Positions 43,877-56,795 of a stretch of 64,000 nucleotides of DNA are shown here, in pieces. Under the pieces are notes generated by a model. The model made no database searches. It saw nothing but the letters and a program-made list of their open reading frames with translations, and was not told where the DNA came from. Each line of letters starts with the position of its first letter. Position 1 is the stretch's first letter. The stretch spans positions 290,027-354,026 of the forward strand of contig JAJVDF010000228.1 of assembly GCA_022410635.1 (NCBI GenBank). Reading direction: 5' to 3'. This DNA is from Tretioscincus oriximinensis. Taxonomy: Eukaryota; Chordata; Lepidosauria; Squamata; Gymnophthalmidae. A program made the translations under genes and the position numbers.

Positions 43877-44042
43877 GAATTATAGGTGTGTGTTTAAGCC
43901 ATTGGATTCAGCCCTTTGCTATACGCAGGAATACCAACATATAATCAGCTGTAACATTGGACACCCAGCCTTCAATTGTATACATTCTTTGAGCAAAACC
44001 TGGTCTTATGTCTAGGTAGTCAATTGCACTATTAACTGCACT
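43877..44042 (+). repeat. Direct repeat, copy 2 (about 165 bp)
   Basis: Second copy of 42905-43070, ending 'CACTATTAACTGCAC'. The similarity includes the upstream AGAATTATAGG, so the boundaries do not match a TG...CA LTR. Confidence 0.85.
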
Positions 44043-44482
44043 TACTAACAGTTAATCTAGCTTCAAATGCCACCAGAATCTTCCTTTTTGCAATTTTAAT
44101 TCCTTTTCTTCCATGATAGCTTTTTCTTTATCTGAGATGGTAAAGAAAACAAAAATCAGAGGTCCCTTCTCTGCGTTACTCTCTGCAATATTTAAATTGA
44201 AATATCAAATTCAAATTGGGATTTCAAATTGGTGAGCGTTGGGATGTTAGCATATCAGTTGTAGCAATCGAACCTCTTCTGTACCTTTGCCAAGAAAACT
44301 GCATAGAAATGTCCATGGAGATGCCCATTCAGTCAGTTACAAGTCAGCCAAAGTACTGACCAACAACAACAGTATGAAAATTAACAACCTGGGTTTTATT
44401 TTGGAACATCTATGATTTGTATATATGTTTTTACTGCTGGGATCTCATTTGAAGGTCCTTCTTATATACTGGAACTTCTAAT

Positions 44483-44832
44483 TTAAGTGTACAAAATCAT
44501 GCATGGGATGGACCGGGTGAATAGAGAAAAAATGTTTTCTCTATTACACAACACAAGAACCAGAGGGCATTCCTTAAAACTGTTGGGTACAAAAGTGAGA
44601 ACAGATAAAGGAAAGTATTTCTTCACCCAGAGGGTCATCNGCCTGTGGAATTTACTTCCTGAAGAGGTAGTGGTAGCTAACAGCTTGGATAGTTTCAAGA
44701 CAGGACTAGACAGGTTTATGGACACCAACGGTATAAATGGATACTAGGATGGATGTCTGGATGTTGCCTCCAGGATGGAGCAACAGGCAGGACTCCTGAA
44801 ATACCATTTGCAGGGAATCATGAACAGGAACA
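44483..44832 (+). mobile_element. CR1-clade LINE, ORF2 C-terminus plus partial 3' UTR
   Basis: The frame from 44487 encodes 'MHGMDRVNREKMFSLLHNTR', 'TKVRTDKGKYFFTQRVI', 'LWNLLPEEVVVANSLDSFKT' and 'GLDRFMDTNGINGY', ending in TAG: the intact C-terminus of this LINE family. The 3' UTR follows but stops at 44832 without the octamer tail. This copy shows that the 3' UTR fragments elsewhere come from a CR1-type LINE. Confidence 0.85.
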
Positions 44833-45027
44833 GCCATGGTTTCTATCACAATGCAACTAAAAAGAGGCCAGACAACCTCCTTCTGGAGTTATTCTGATTG
44901 CAGTTCTTTCACAGAACAAGACAGATTTCGATTTAGGATCGTGGCCTTTTAGGGAGCAATTATAGGCTGCAGATTTCTAGGCTTCGCTCAATTTGTCCTT
45001 TTCATATCAGATTAATGAAGCACTAAG

Positions 45028-45165
45028 GTGCTGTTCCGGCACATTTAATGCAGCTTCAGTCTTGAAGAAATGGGTTAAATCAGGGAAAACTTTTTTCCCC
45101 TTGGTTTGATCCAGTTCTTCAGAACTGAAGATGCATTAAAAATATGTGTCAGAACAGCACCCAAN
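45028..45165. mobile_element. Palindromic MITE
   Basis: 'GGTGCTGTTCCGGCACATTT' is inverted as 'AATATGTGTCAGAACAGCACC' (one arm shown in part), with 'CTTCAGTCTTGAAGAA' and 'TTCTTCAGAACTGAAG' as inner arms. It is about 138 bp, the clearest copy of this hairpin family. Confidence 0.7.
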
Positions 45166-45169
45166 TATA

Positions 45170-48045
45170 ATGAATTAACATCTGGCTATAGCTACGGATT
45201 AAATAATTTACCCAACTATTCCCAATTAAAAAAAACAATATACAAAAGTCCTTAAAATAGCCCCAAAGCCATTATCAGTTGAAGACGCATACTATAAACG
45301 TTACGCTCAAAATGTGGATTCATCTGATCAATGTACTTCCTTTTCTTTGTTGAGATCAAGGAAACTATGGAAAAGTAATGACTTCATGACCAAGTAGGAG
45401 ATCTGTTCTTCTGAGTTCATCAACTCCTATTATCTACATTAAAACCATGAGAAGGACCAAAGTTCAAGCAAATCAGTGATGATTGCAAGCACCACACCAT
45501 GCAATAAACCACTCCTAAGTGCTACTGTTTATTGGGACTTAGAAGATCTTCCCAAGGACTCCTCAAGGCCTAAACACTTAAAGAGAGGCAATCCCTTTGA
45601 TGGCACACCTACTGGCTTTTGAGAACTAGGTCACATCATTTATGCATGGTGCTGTGGTAATTTAAAAGCCACAAACTAAATTATTCTAGAAAGAGTAATT
45701 TCTGGATTATATTACATGTTTTCACCCAGAATCTCTGCTCCTTAGACATTTCCTTCCAATGTCTTAGAAGCAGAAAAACAGTTTTGTTCTGAAACTTTGT
45801 GTGTGGCTTCTCTCCATAGCGGTTTTGTACTGTGCATGCGCTGGTACTTGCATGATTAAGAATTTGCCCCAAGTCATGGCAGACGTTCAGTAATCCACTT
45901 GGAATAAAGCTCCGTTAGCCTAAAAAATCCTGCAACTTAATGTCATGGTATGAGAGAATAAGAAAATTATTATGTGAAAGGAATCATAGCTTCAANTCCC
46001 TATAAATTGCCTTTAGAGGCATCCTGCTTGATCTATCTAAGTCTTGCTGAACTAAATATGCTCTTCCATTTTCAGAATGGAACTATCATTGCTCACAGAG
46101 TGCTATCAGGTAGCTCATTTCTATGATTTTTGCATGGAACTAATTAGGAACTCCTGTACTTCTTGAGATTCTATTAGGAAAGGAAAAGATAACAGGAGTT
46201 GGTTTTCCTAATTAGTTCAAGCTGTTTGGTTTAACACAAGTATTTTTTCTATAAACAAATTAAGAGATTATGTTTATTTGTCACTCAAAGAAAAGTAAGT
46301 ATTTGTTTGTGTTTGCATTCCCTAAAATCTCAGGGAATTAGCCATTTCCCCTAAGATTCTATGAATTTCCTTTCTCATCTGTTTCTACTTCATGCCATGC
46401 TTTTCAGTAATATAGTGATAAAGTAACACTTGCAGGTAAAAATCACGCTGTCTTAGTCTGATGACCCCCAAAGGGTAGTCAGCTCACATATAATCATGCA
46501 TGCCTGGCCAGTGATCGGATATGATGTAAGTCCAAAACATTTGGAAGACATCAGCTTGAGCAATCATACCCTAGATATTTTATTATCATACTGTATATAG
46601 AAAAATGCAATTAGATCCTCTGGAGCATCCTCAGAAACAATGAAATGGTTCTAAAAGCCAGACAGAAATTCCTACCCATGAATCTGGTTGATTCTACACC
46701 AGACCACTTCGTGGAGCACTGCCAAAAGGAGCCACAATGGTACAGCAGACCAGGCGAGTATGCCATTTGTGCTCACAATGGTCCAGTAAACTGACACTGG
46801 ATTGGCTGAAGACCTCCTTAAAGAGATCTACACCGATACCACTTAGGACATCACCCAGAAGCCACCTAGTAATTTAACAGCTAATATGTACCATGTGCAT
46901 GAGGTTGTGCATTCTATATCCAATACAAGGTGGGACTAGTTAGGAACATTTGATAAGCTGCATAACAGTGAAACCAATCACTGGTGATAAAAGCAAATAT
47001 ATAATGACACCACAGGTTATAATTTGAAAGAGTTTAAATGCCTTCAGCATAGAATGACCAGCCATTAATAAGTAAACTCTGTAATGAGAGCTAACAAAAC
47101 AAGGAAGGCAAATATCTGAAAAACATAACGTTCTATTTATATTGTTTGCATTGCAATTACTGTTGCCATGAATGCAAAGCAAGACCCATCTTCCTTCTAG
47201 GTATGTAATATCACCTGAGCAAAGCAAAGGCAGGATGTTCTCTATCCAAACTGTTTTTCACTACAAACCCTCCATGTCTGTTTCTGGGGTAGAAACTAAT
47301 ATGGCCTATATAGTGTAGAAAAATTAGGCCACATCCTAATGGCAGATTATCTGGGCTGATAGTGCAGAAAAGAAGCTTTTGTCATGTGTTGATTGATCAT
47401 GGGGAAAGACCGATTCCATAGTGGGGGACTCTGTGGGGTTCTTTCAAGTCCCCACGGAGACACCGGTGAGAGGCCTCCATGCTGCTGGGGCGAGATTTCG
47501 TTATAGCAGCCAATGAGGGGGCCAGCATGCACAACTTATGTTATGTGATGCCAACGTCCCAGATGATGCCATAGTGGTGACATGCTCCTCAGGAGTAGGG
47601 CACCACTGTCATACATGGAATGGGAATACGTGGGGACAGGGCGCACTGATTTATAGCCTGGAGTAGTCTTATATTCTGGGCTATAAGCTTGCATGGGGAT
47701 AAAGCCTTAGCTAATTTGATATTGTTTCCAGCAGTAGCAGTCAGTAGAATTGAGCAAAGCTAGAAGCCACTTACTGAAAGATGTTTCATGAGCTTCCTTA
47801 TAGTTCAAGGAAGCCTTCATTAGTGGGAAGATCCCCCAGATGCACTTCCTCACATGCTGTGTACCACTAGTGATTTCAATCCAAATATTTAAGCTAAATT
47901 TTTAGACAATTAACACAGTGTAATTCATATCTCTGAAATGTGCTTTGATCTGTTATTGAAAATGTCTTCACACGATCCTCCTATTGATTTCTTTATATGC
48001 ATCTTCACTACATCATTAGACTTTTTGTGTGTGTGNGGGTCATTT
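45170..48045. other. Gene-free stretch with no assigned repeat except MITE relics
   Basis: No domain-bearing frame. 47380-47710 contains motifs also present in intron 3 hairpins and 33040-33130 ('TTATAGCCTGGAGTAG', 'GGGCTATAAGC') and is probably an old MITE. Confidence 0.45.
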
Positions 48046-48049
48046 TTCT

Positions 48050-48850
48050 ATTTATGAACTTAAAAAATAATACACGCAAGAAAAATCAAACTTAAAAATA
48101 CGGGGAGGGTACTAAATATTTCATATGAAACCGTAACTCCATAAACCAAGAATATACAAACGTGAATTACATAAATGAACAAAACAACATGTATTATGTT
48201 TTTATCTAAGTAGTTTTCATATATATTTTTCCGTTTAATATTTAATATAGAATGCATATTACAGTAATAAAGCATAATGATAAATTTATCATAAGTTACA
48301 ATGAACATCAAACTCTTTCCTTCCACCTACTTTATTCCAAACAGGTTGGTCTTAATCAAATTTCCATAGCATCTTTGGTATTTTCTCATACAATATATTT
48401 GTCACATCTTTATCCATCCTTAAAGGTTTGTGCCATTTCCTTCTTATATTAATCCTTGTGTTAATGGCTAGCAATCTATTCTTGTTCTCTCTTACTCCAA
48501 GTTGTTCTAGAATGTAATTATGCCTGCCAGAAAAATCCCAATAATCTATTTCTTTCCATTTTGCTGCAAGCTGTGATTGGGCAGCTAACAACAATTGACT
48601 TGTTATGTATCTGTCTTTTTTCTGGAAGGTTTGCATTGTTAAGTATTAGAAGCAAACACTCTTTACTGTTTTATGATTCGATTATTTCATTGACGATTCT
48701 AGCTCAAAAGGTTCTGGCCTTTTTACAATCCCAGATGATGTGTCCAAAGGTACCTCTAGAGTGACAGCAACACCAGCATAACTGACAAAAAAAATTTAGA
48801 CAGACAGAATAAATATGTGATCTCTCCTACAAGTTGGTATATGGCTATTA
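48050..48850 (-). mobile_element. L1 LINE ORF2 C-terminus and 3' UTR, antisense
   Basis: From about 48780 downward the minus strand encodes 'CWCCCHSRGTFGHIIWDCKK', a Cys-rich ORF2 C-terminal motif (CX3C...HX4C type). It continues (48636-48352) with 'RYITSQLLLAAQSQLAAKWK', 'NRLLAINTRINIRRKWHK' and an AT-rich 3' UTR to about 48050. Frames are broken. Confidence 0.7.
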
Positions 48851-51639
48851 AGATGGAGTGATCAGTTGTCTGTGTAAAGCTGGATAAGGAAATCACTTAC
48901 GTATTTTCTAAACAGATGTCAATACTAACATCATTGGCTATTGAAACAGATATCTTGACATTTCTTAAATTTAAAATTTATTCCTGGGTCAATTGGACAA
49001 TAAAAAACTATCTGCCTCAATTATCACCTTGGAAATGTGCATGGTTTCCATAGGAAAAGGTATAACTGAGCCAAATGTACTCAGAAAGAATATTTTATTG
49101 TTTTTAGACCATACTTGGCAAATAAAGTTGCACTGTAACAAAAGCACAATGGCTGGAAATTCTGAATAGTGAGATATTCAGCCATACTGTGGTGCTCTCT
49201 TGCAGAAAGTATCGAGATCGGTAGATCCTTGTGAGGAAGAACTTCTGCCCTACCTCATTAATTAATTGTGCTTCACAAAACCTTGTCAGTTACTTTTGAA
49301 AGGTCAGATTGATTTCCCGACTGGTTCACTAGAAGCAATATGTGAAAAGCATCTAATTGAATAAAGTAAGCTGCCCGACTAAGCATCCTGTGTGAGGTAA
49401 TTTTCAGCTAAACCGTGCAAACCCTTAGCAGGCTTTTTCACTGAAAGNCCCAAGGGAATTAAGGCTTCATCCAGACATCACTTATTCTGCTACATTTGGA
49501 TATTCTGAGCTTAAAAAACCCCATGCTTTATCCAATATGTTGCAACAATTAAGCAAAGCCTAAAACTGTATTTGGACAGGGTATATAATTTGCGGGGTGG
49601 TAGCATCTAATTTATTGCAGTCTAAATCCACATTAAAGACCAGAAAATGTTGNGTACAGATGAGTTGAAATTATAGCCTTTGTGTTCATATGCTACCACC
49701 TCTGAGTTGCTTTTGAGCTGTCTTTTTTCATTCTACCAGAATACTTACTGATTTGTTACCCTTTTATCATTATTATACTGTTCCCAGTTCTAGTTAAGCT
49801 AAAATGTGAGGTTCTCCTTTTCCCCCTCCCAAACAAGCTGCTACTCATTCACTGATCTATTGAATCTTTGTAGCTACAAATTCCACGGTTACTTGTGCCT
49901 CTAAAGAGCCTCTTCACATCTGCATCACATCATTTGTGTCTGTCAAAAAAGTATGCAAAAGGAAGAATGAAAAAAGACTGCTACAAAAAAGACATTACAT
50001 TCTTTTTGTTTGTTTGATTAGTTGTTTAGTTGGCTTTATTTATTTGAGTGAGTGAGTGTGTGATTGAGTGAGTGAGTGAGTGAGTACAGGTGGTCCCCAA
50101 CTTTACAAATTAACTTGGGCCAAATATTTGTAAAGCAGCAGGCAATAAAAGTAATCTCTTTTTGAGTCCTCAGCTTTTGAATAAATGTGGCAACAAACAC
50201 ATAATATATAATCATGGCCTTTAAAAAAGAAACTTTCAATGAGGAAATGCTTTAATAAAAAGATAGGACTCATAGGAATTTTATAGGTACCTTTAAGCTG
50301 TAATTGTGGACTCAAGGAGAGCATCAAGGAGAGCATTCCAAAGGGAGGTGCCACCCTGAAGAAGGCCTGGCTGTTTGCCATCATAAGGTGCCATGGTCCA
50401 TTGTGATAGATCCACAGAAAGCCTTCAGAGGCTCCTCAGGGCTCTTCTCAGATTACAAACCCATTCGTTACTTCAAATAATTTAAGACCCAAACTAAATT
50501 GATGTATTGCTGTTATTGATACTTTTAGTATCATCCTGCTATACTAGCCCTGGGATCTATTTTGTTGAAACATTTGCCAGATAACTAGTTTCCCATCCTC
50601 TTGCAGAAGTGAAATCAGCAAATTCCTTACCCCAGGAGTGCAAAGCAGGATCTGGCTATAGTAGGTTAAAAAATTCAATCCAGTTTTCAGTTATTGTGAT
50701 CCAACAGAGCTGCTTTTCTTAGCAAAGTGAATGAAAGGTAGAAATTATTGCTCTGAGCCCTTTAGTTAGAGGATCCATGGTGTTCCTACCTAACGATTCA
50801 TTTATTTGCTGATCAGAGAGTTAAACCTATACGTCATTTTTTCACTCAAAGACATTTATTTAAAAGGTGGCTTTGAACATCTTTCATGCAGCTATATGCT
50901 GTTAACGGGCAATAGAATACAGAAGAAAAATTCAATGTAAATGTATGCATTTTGGGCAGCACAGCTGTGAAAGGCACATTATAGACTCATTTTAACTGTT
51001 CATTAACTGATTTAAAAGTACTTAATATCAGACACATAAAAAAGGAATGAGCCCAGTCCAGCAAAACTGGTGCAACAGGCTGAGCNGATTTCCACAGGAG
51101 ATTTCTGTATTTATATTCCTTACTCTTCCATTTAAGTGCTTGATTTCCTAATTCTACAATCATTCCTGCACTGTCCTGACAACTTCTTAAGATGGTCAGA
51201 AATGTGTGGAGGTTTTTTTTTATTACTACCATTATTCAGCCACATCCATATACCNATATGTTAAATACAATCAGTCAACAGAAGCACAGTAGTTTCTCCA
51301 TTTATTGAAGAGTGGAATAGTAGTGAGAAACAATTTGCCATTATTTAATCATCAAAGATCAAGCTGAGAATGAATTAAAAGACCATCTAGTGTACCCCTG
51401 GACAGATGGCTGGGCTGATCTGTTCTTGTTCTACTTTTTTCTGTGCTTTGTTAAAGCTGTCTATGCAAATTCTTAGCCATTTTGTGCCATCAGAGCAGAG
51501 AGCATTTTCCAAATGAGAACAGGAAGCAGCAGACGGGTCAGAAGGACAGCAATAATTTTTGAGACTGATGAGCATTACAAAGGCTGGTTATATTATATGG
51601 ATTGCAAAATTGTACCAATTTTCTGAACTAGGCTGGTTT
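48851..51639. other. Gene-free stretch
   Basis: AT-rich with no recognised element except a (GAGT)n tract at 50045-50086 and a MITE-like 'TTCATCCAGACATCAC...' segment at 49465-49580. Small frames (50036-50384 and 50987-51232) lack domains. Confidence 0.45.
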
Positions 51640-51990
51640 GACTGACATTTCCAGGGCATTTCCAGGACAGCACTGACTACAANTTAGGTCTTTGAAGCAC
51701 TTTCCATACTAAATCTGTATTAGTAAATCCAGATTTGATTTATCTGAATGAGTTGTAGCACCACACATTTGCATTAGAATGATTGGTTAGCATTANATCT
51801 GATAAACTGCATGCTACAATGAAAATTTGACACATGTCTCCTTGCAACCACACTCACAATCACTCTGATCCAGCCTGCTGCTTAATCCAGAAGTACCTGT
51901 ACAGATGTAGTACTTATTAATGTGGCCTATGATTACTTTAAATGATGTGATCCAGATTGCTACTAGTCCCATGCAGAAGGCATAGACAAC
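51640..51990 (+). repeat. Unassigned interspersed repeat ('aatccagat' family)
   Basis: 'TAAATCCAGATTTGATTTAT', 'CTGCATGCTACAATGAAAAT', 'CTGATCCAGCCTGCTGCTTA' and 'TTATTAATGTGGCC' in the same order as 15530-15850. Confidence 0.5.
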
Positions 51991-52544
51991 TGAGTCCTTT
52001 AAACCAAATTACTAGGTTTCCTAGATTATTAGGCATAAAAGGGAGGAAGAGGAAGAGTGGGAAGAAGAGAAGAAGAGGAATAAGAAGTAGGAGCAGAGAG
52101 ATTCAATTTTTATTAGAAGTATTATTTGCATACATTTTTAAGGCACAATCAAAATCTGAAGATCTCAGAGTATGAACCTATTAGTCATTGACAGTGGTAG
52201 ACATACGTTTTTGGGCTCTGAAGTGTTGGGAGCACCTCACAAGCAGCTAAGTGCTTGCTTTGGGGAGATCTGAGGCCCTGAAGCNCAAATTTCATGAGTT
52301 TCATAGTAGGTCCATCTTTGGTTAATGACATCAAGCTGAGAAAGCAAAGAGAGAGTAAACACCTATCACCTTCTCAGCAGGGCAATCCCAAGAGTCAAGA
52401 TATTGTATTGCTCAATATTTTTTACTTGCTTCGTTACTGAATGTGAGCCAAATTCCAAATTACTTTAGACTGGGGCATTAGAAGATATTGTTAGATGGAA
52501 CGGAATTATAANGACTACAACTTTCAATTGCCACGCTCAACCAG

Positions 52545-52835
52545 AAGGAGGAGGAAGAGAAGAAAAAGAAGAAGAAATTGATTTTTATGTCCTGCTTTTC
52601 TCACTCAAACAGACCCAAAGCAGATTATAAGCTTATTCTCACCCAAAGGCATACATTCTATCTTCCCCATTTATTTAATCAAAATTTCTTCCTTTTAAAT
52701 AGCTGAATAAGCAGTCGGGGTGGGGGGCAATCCTATTAGTGAAGACACTCAGGCTAGTCCATTAATCATAAGGTGCAATTGTGGCACTAAAAGATGTGGA
52801 CCTCATACCTCATAGCTTCCGTGCCTCCCACTATT
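52545..52835 (-). mobile_element. tRNA-derived SINE, antisense, divergent
   Basis: It begins with an AAG/GAAGAA-rich stretch (reverse of the CTT tail), then the reverse of 'GTGAGAAAAGCAGGACATAA', and ends with a degraded head near 'GCTTCCGTGCCTC'. About 290 bp. Confidence 0.65.
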
Positions 52836-53617
52836 GGGGTACTTAAAGAATGTTAAATGGTTAACAGGAACTAGATCAAGTGCTGGGTAGATANTGTGTT
52901 CACATATCCATGAAGAATGGTTACTAGCAAAGCTAGGCTCNCAGGGCAGATAAACTGGGGAGGGATGCTCCCACCAGGTTTCATTACCTTGTTATTATGC
53001 TCTTGATGCCACAAGGCTGGGTCTCAATTTAAGTACTGCACTGTATGCCAATAAGCAGTTCTGATTNTCACTGATTACTGCTTGTTGGTGCGCAGCGCAG
53101 TAATCAGTGTCAGAGATCAAGCCACNCAGCACTGAAGAGCTTAAAAATAACATTAGAAAACCAGGAGGGAGAGAAGAGGGNCCCAGGTTCACCAGGAGGG
53201 GGGCTCTAATGGCCCAAACTTTTGGACCCTGGGGCAGTGCCTCAGTTGCCCTATGGGTAGCTACACCCATGAGAATAGTTTTGAGTTTCATGGGAAAGCA
53301 TCTACACTGTCAAATACAGGATGGACTAAAATTGGGGGTGGAGGAGGATTAAGCAGTTTATTCAAGATTGAAGAAGTTTAAAAGTAAATTTGTGAGCAAG
53401 CCTAAAAGCCTTAATTTCCGTTAGATGAGGGAATTAGGTTGCATCCACAGGTGGGGGTTTTTCATGATGATTATGAGAGATTTGCTTCACATAATTGCAG
53501 GGATCCAGCAAGGGTATTTTAACACTACTTTGGGGGCAGTCAATCACTTCAGATGTACTTTTAATAATGAGGTGTTACTAAAACAGTACTGTGAACCAAG
53601 TGAAATGTCAACTTAAC

Positions 53618-54030
53618 AGTACAAATGATTTATAAAGCCCTAAACGGTTTGGGTCCTGAATACTTGAGGGAACGCCTTTTCCCATATAGTCCTGCCCGGT
53701 NTCTGCGATCAGAAGGAGAGGGCCTTCTAGTTGTCCCCTCCTGCTCTAGGATAAGGGGGGCGGGGGCGCGGGGAAGAGCTTTCTCGGTGGTGGCCCCGAT
53801 ATTATCGAATGGCCTCCCCCTGGAAGCACGCCTGTCTCTTCACCCGGGCCTTTTCGGGTTAGCTCCCCCATCAGAGGACGACATTTTAAATTCTTGTGTT
53901 TCTTTTATGGTTTTAATGTTGTGAAGGTCATGATGACCTGAATTTTTAACTTTTGTAAGCCGCCCTGGACACCTTCGGGGGGAAGGGCGGGGTAAAAATC
54001 TTTAAATAAATAAAATAAAATAAAATGCAT
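53618..54030 (+). mobile_element. L2-like LINE C-terminus and 3' end
   Basis: The frame from 53625 reads 'MIYKALNGLGPEYLRERLFP', 'YSPAR', 'LRSEGEGLLVVPSCSRIRGA', 'GRAFSVVAPILSNGLPLEAR' and 'LSLHPGLFGLAPPSEDDI'. The 3' end is 'GTAAGCCGCCCTGGACACCT', 'AAGGGCGGGGTAAAAATC' and (AAATA)n. It is GC-rich and retains CpGs, so it may be one of the youngest L2-type insertions here. Confidence 0.85.
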
Positions 54031-54379
54031 ATGCAGAAGCAGACACTTGAAGTTGTAATGGGTAACTACTCTGATACAAAGCACAATGCTTCCTGATTAC
54101 TAAGTATCCTGTTCACTCTGGTGGAAAAACACTCAGCTTAATATTTGACACTCAGAGAATGCTCTTTTGCTTATCTTCACAACCACCCTTATCTTTCTCA
54201 GTGAATGNAAGTATCATATTAACCCTTAGCTGTCCTCCTTACCCTATCACTCTAACCAAACACCATTCTTTACTGGATAAAAACAATCTAATCTCTCTGC
54301 CTCACATCAACTTCCAAATTTCAGCTGTCAAAATTTTAATTGGCAAAATCTCCAATCATGCTTGCCTTTCTGCAAGAAT

Positions 54380-54610
54380 GGAGGCTGCAGGAGGTTGATC
54401 AGCTGCTTAATCCTATTGAATTGACACAGAAAAAGCTATGGACATGAATGGGGGAAAACGCTATGCAGTATTAGAAGCCTCCCAAAACTCAGGCAAGTTT
54501 AAATGTAAAGTTTTTCCCCCCTATTTGAATATATTCTCCTGGTAACAAAGGGAACCAACAGCTAATAAAAACAGAAATATAGATCATTCATTCACATGCA
54601 AGGATTTACA
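54380..54610 (+). repeat. Unassigned interspersed repeat ('ctcaggcaagttta' family)
   Basis: 'GATCAGCTGCT', 'AAAACTCAGGCAAGTTTAAA', and 'ACAGAAATATAGATCA' occur in the same order at 62770-63010. Weaker copies are visible near 7990-8130 (+), and 25270-25330 and 61500-61590 (-). Confidence 0.5.
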
Positions 54611-55965
54611 AGTTTTTCACAGCAAGAAGGAAAGTTCTTTGTTCCATGATAAATGGAAATTGCACTATAAAAGGCAGCAGTTTGTATGGACCCTCAATTT
54701 CCANTTGTTGTTTTACTTGCTTGCAAATACTTGAACAATTTGTTAGATTTCTAAAAGTCAAGAACAGAAAAAGGAAAGGGAAAAAAACACTTTGCAATTT
54801 CATATTACAAGTGAAATGTATTGCATATTTCAATATGCTAGAACTTAATGAACACAGCAGCAAATAAAAGATTTTTGATCTGTAGTAACTCATTGCTTTT
54901 TGCTNTGGACCTCAAAATGTAAGTTCCCTGTAACTTGAGAAGGTGGAAAATGGCTGCATAAAGTCCCTCATGACAATATGTATTCCCCAGATCATACTGC
55001 TGTACNTTGGATTTGTTTCTTTCAGTTTTGATCCTATTTATACTTTTACTTGTGTTCTCATGTGCCTTCACTTTNTAAGAATTCAAATTCATTCTTGACC
55101 CCCCCCAAAAAAGCCTTATTTTTTCCAGAAAGTGCGGTAGTGACCCCTAGTGACCAGACATTGTAATGGCAGCTTCTTAGTAAATTATAAAAACTCTTTT
55201 GAGTGGTAACCAAACCCTGATGATTATCTAAAGTGTGACATACTGGATGGGAACCAGAGACAGGAGATGCATCCATGGTATCTTGGATTTACATCAAAGC
55301 TGAAATGTTAGCTGTATTATCTCCAAGCTAGGGTGACCTGGCTTTAAAGCACTCATTATTGAACTGCTCCCCTAGCAGTNATATCTTAATTAAAATGCAG
55401 CTGGCAATGCACCTGTTTGTAAATCTTCTTAATAAAAACTATGCACGGGCCGGAGGTAGGAGAGGGTCACTGCATGGGCCTCATCCATCAGGACTACAAG
55501 CTTTTTTTTTTCTCCAGTAGATGACTCAGTTTTTACTTATGAATGTCATAATTTCCAGAAGTGCTGACAACAAAACATTTGATTGGCCATAATGAAAAAT
55601 TCAAACACTCCAGGTAATGTAAACAGGATGGNGAGAGTGCTCTGGATTCCAGCTGCTAACTGTTCCGTGTCAGCAGGTTGCTGATCCTCTTGAAAGTGTA
55701 TCTTTTTTCCTGCTCCTTCTTGGTGTATCACATTCCTCTTTTTTTTTTAATCCTTATTTCCCTATGGCTTGTTCCTCTTTTCTTTTGCTTTCCCAGACCT
55801 CTCCCATTCTAGATGCTAGTAAAGTGGAGCAGTCAGGCCAGGCCATCTTTTGCTTTGCAGCATGTGAATAACCAAAGGCANAATCTTGGAAATGGGCGGT
55901 AGGACTTCTCTCTTCACATAACTGCAAGGACACCACATAGAAGGACCTGACCTGCTCTTTGCAGT

Positions 55966-56315
55966 CATAAGAACATAAGAACATAAGAAGAGCCATACTG
56001 GATCAGGCCACAGCCCATCAAGTCCAGCATTCTGTGTCACACAGAGGCCCACCAGATGCACCTGGGCAGTCCGAACAGAGGAAAGCAAAATATGCTGCTC
56101 CTGTTCATGACTCCCTGCAAATGGTATTTCAAGAGTCCTGCCTGTTGCTCCATCCCGGAGGCTACATCCAGACAACTATCTTAGTATCCATTTATACCCT
56201 TAGTGGCCATAAACCTGTCTAGTCCTGTCTTGAAACTATGCAAGCTGTTAGCTACCACTACCTCTTCAGGAAGTAAATTCCACAGGCCGATGACCNATGA
56301 CCCTCTGGAATTCAG
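55966..56315 (-). mobile_element. CR1-clade LINE 3' end, antisense
   Basis: Three CATAAGAA octamers, then the full reverse 3' UTR, then the reverse of the ORF2 C-terminus (56200-56310, complementary to the 'WNLLPEEVV..NSLDSFKTGLD' coding block). One of the longest copies after 1801-3365. Confidence 0.85.
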
Positions 56316-56459
56316 GACATTAAATAGTAGTTCAGTAATGAGAGTTCAGTAGTGGAATGGATTGCCCGGAGAAGTGCCGGCATCTCCATCACTAGAGCTG
56401 TCAATCTGGAAAGTGCTTGGACTTGATGATCTGAGCAGTTCAGTTAACTTGGTGAATTA

Positions 56460-56698
56460 TACTCTGGTGTGCGTTTAGAGCAACACTCCAGCACTTCCAA
56501 GCCTGTTTTTATGGTAACAAAGTCAGAACAATGGACTTTGGCTTTGCACCTTAAGGGGCAATGCATCTGCAGCCTGTCAGTTGCAAAAGACCACCTTAAT
56601 CGGATCTGCGCGCATCATATGAAAATACGTCACACAGTCCTAGAAGCTTGGGAAGCATATTAATCTCATTTGCTGTGTGTTATTGTTTTTATGTCAAT

Positions 56699-56793
<95 letters not shown>
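56460..56793 (+). mobile_element. R4/Dong-like LINE 3' end with (TAA)n tail
   Basis: In one frame the sequence near 56575-56640 reads 'LQKTTLIGSARII', stop, 'KYVTQS', resembling the extreme C-terminus of R4-type LINE proteins; the internal TGA could be a CpG-decayed CGA. A 3' UTR of about 50 bp ('AATCTCATTTGCTGTG') leads into (TAA)n at about 56696-56793. R4/Dong elements are known for TAA-repeat association. Confidence 0.55.
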
Positions 56794-56795
<2 letters not shown>

